NCBI GenBank assembly: GCA_902476265.1
Contig: CABSCP010000002.1
Coordinates: 62,001 to 126,000 of the forward strand
DNA from: an uncultured Lachnospiraceae bacterium
GTDB lineage: Bacteria > Bacillota > Clostridia > Lachnospirales > Lachnospiraceae
Length of the DNA stretch: 64,000 nucleotides
Direction of reading: 5' to 3'
The position numbers and the translations under genes were made by a program. This document shows, one piece after another, positions 63,450 to 64,000 of this stretch. The notes under the pieces are model-generated. The model made no database searches. It saw only the letters and a program-made list of their open reading frames with translations, and was not told the DNA's origin. Within the stretch, counting starts at the first letter, position 1. Every line of letters starts with the position of its first letter.

Positions 63450-64000
63450 GAAAGTCAATACCGCCGACTGGCGGGCCGGAAAGGTGACAGGCATGAAGCA
63501 CCCGGAGATTGACCGGAACATTTTGGAGGAGCTGGGCAGAGAGGGGCTGCTGGAGCAGGCGGCCGAGCTGGAAAAAGCCGGGATCATCACGGTGGAATGG
63601 AAACAGGTCCGCACAGACATCGGCAAAATTCATTTCCCGGTGGAAAACATGGCGCGGCTGTGCTGCCGGGAAGGGGTGGAAAATCCGAAGGACCGGCTGG
63701 AAAATGCCCGCCGGAGGGTGGAAAAATATCGGGAAGAAACCAGGGCCGCATGGCTGCATGAGTATTACGATTCCCTTCTTTCCCGGATGGACCGGGGGAC
63801 GGTTCCGGCCAACGCACAGGAGGAAACTTTCCTCAAGTGCTTAAACGGGCTGGCCGCGCTGGAAAAAGATACCTGGAAGCGCAAGTTTTCAACGGATGTG
63901 CTGGGACAGTCCAAGCTGTTTGAAAAGAATTATGAAAAAAGGGTGCTGACCGTGCTCTACAATTATTCACCGAAAGTTGTGGACGGCATGACCGAGGAGG
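63400..64000 (+). CDS. jetD: Wadjet nuclease JetD (3' end cut by window)
   Basis: The first 200 codons are present. ATG 63400 lies inside jetC after GGAAGGAAGCGAAG. The N-terminal DUF3322-type region with D-V-L-G-Q-S-K is visible; the DUF2220/Toprim catalytic part, which cuts the plasmid, would lie beyond the window. Position and order fit JetD in Wadjet systems. Confidence 0.75.
   Translation, partial: MEKKRKPKMTLGLWLIEKVNTADWRAGKVTGMKHPEIDRNILEELGREGLLEQAAELEKAGIITVEWKQVRTDIGKIHFPVENMARLCCREGVENPKDRLENARRRVEKYREETRAAWLHEYYDSLLSRMDRGTVPANAQEETFLKCLNGLAALEKDTWKRKFSTDVLGQSKLFEKNYEKRVLTVLYNYSPKVVDGMTEE

Overview
The window reads as chromosomal DNA of an anaerobic gut Firmicute, most likely family Lachnospiraceae (Clostridia). 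The signs are strong AGGAGG-type ribosome sites, TTGACA/TATAAT promoters, tightly packed ATGA-overlapping operons, a VPTGD-type sortase surface protein, GHKL/LytTR two-component pairs, many glycoside hydrolases and ATPase-less sugar ABC operons. The genus cannot be fixed from sequence alone. No rRNA, tRNA, CRISPR array, transposase or phage gene was seen.

Layout. 1-4790: the 3' part of a giant SpaA/Cna-B repeat surface protein. 4890-8436: a TrmB-type regulator, a PfkB sugar kinase and a GH13 alpha-glycosidase, with a perfect palindrome on the promoter. 8596-13450: small regulators and enzymes (DUF2087 regulator, HTH_42 protein, HD hydrolase, LysR, GNAT, cyclase). 13591-15871: an AmmeMemoRadiSam pair with a LigB-AMMECR1 fusion. 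16079-18280: a DUF2156-M18 aminopeptidase fusion. 18304-19313: a strong promoter, a perfect 18-bp hairpin at the predicted transcript start, five imperfect repeat units and a phosphoribosyltransferase-like gene. 19553-23378: a Csp-type subtilase and a putative GH129-like glycosidase. 23419-27047: an operon with GT2, a permuted papain-like hydrolase, a flippase-like membrane protein and a lipoprotein. 27111-33355: TraX (minus strand), then LytTR regulator, GHKL kinase and membrane-anchored GH3 with reversed domain order. 33356-34065: an AT-rich gap holding a small membrane-peptide gene. 34066-39925: a LacI-controlled ABC importer with a GH32 fructosidase. 40198-46091: lipoprotein, small membrane protein, MBOAT, SGNH, LytTR, GHKL. 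46114-47198: a TetR/membrane-protein pair on the minus strand. 47448-57898: a second reversed GH3, a membrane protein, an SGNH lipoprotein, a GPH transporter, GH2 and GH5. 57938 to the end: a Wadjet (JetABCD) plasmid-defence operon, with JetD cut by the window edge.

Two themes tie the window together. The first is harvest and intracellular breakdown of oligosaccharides (alpha-glucans, fructans, beta-glucosides, possibly mucin-type sugars). The second is the cell surface. The combination LytTR regulator, GHKL kinase and reversed, membrane-anchored GH3 occurs twice, each time near genes for acylation, esterase or surface functions. This recurring module is the best candidate here for an undescribed system. 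Its role in sensing or trimming a surface glycan is inference only.
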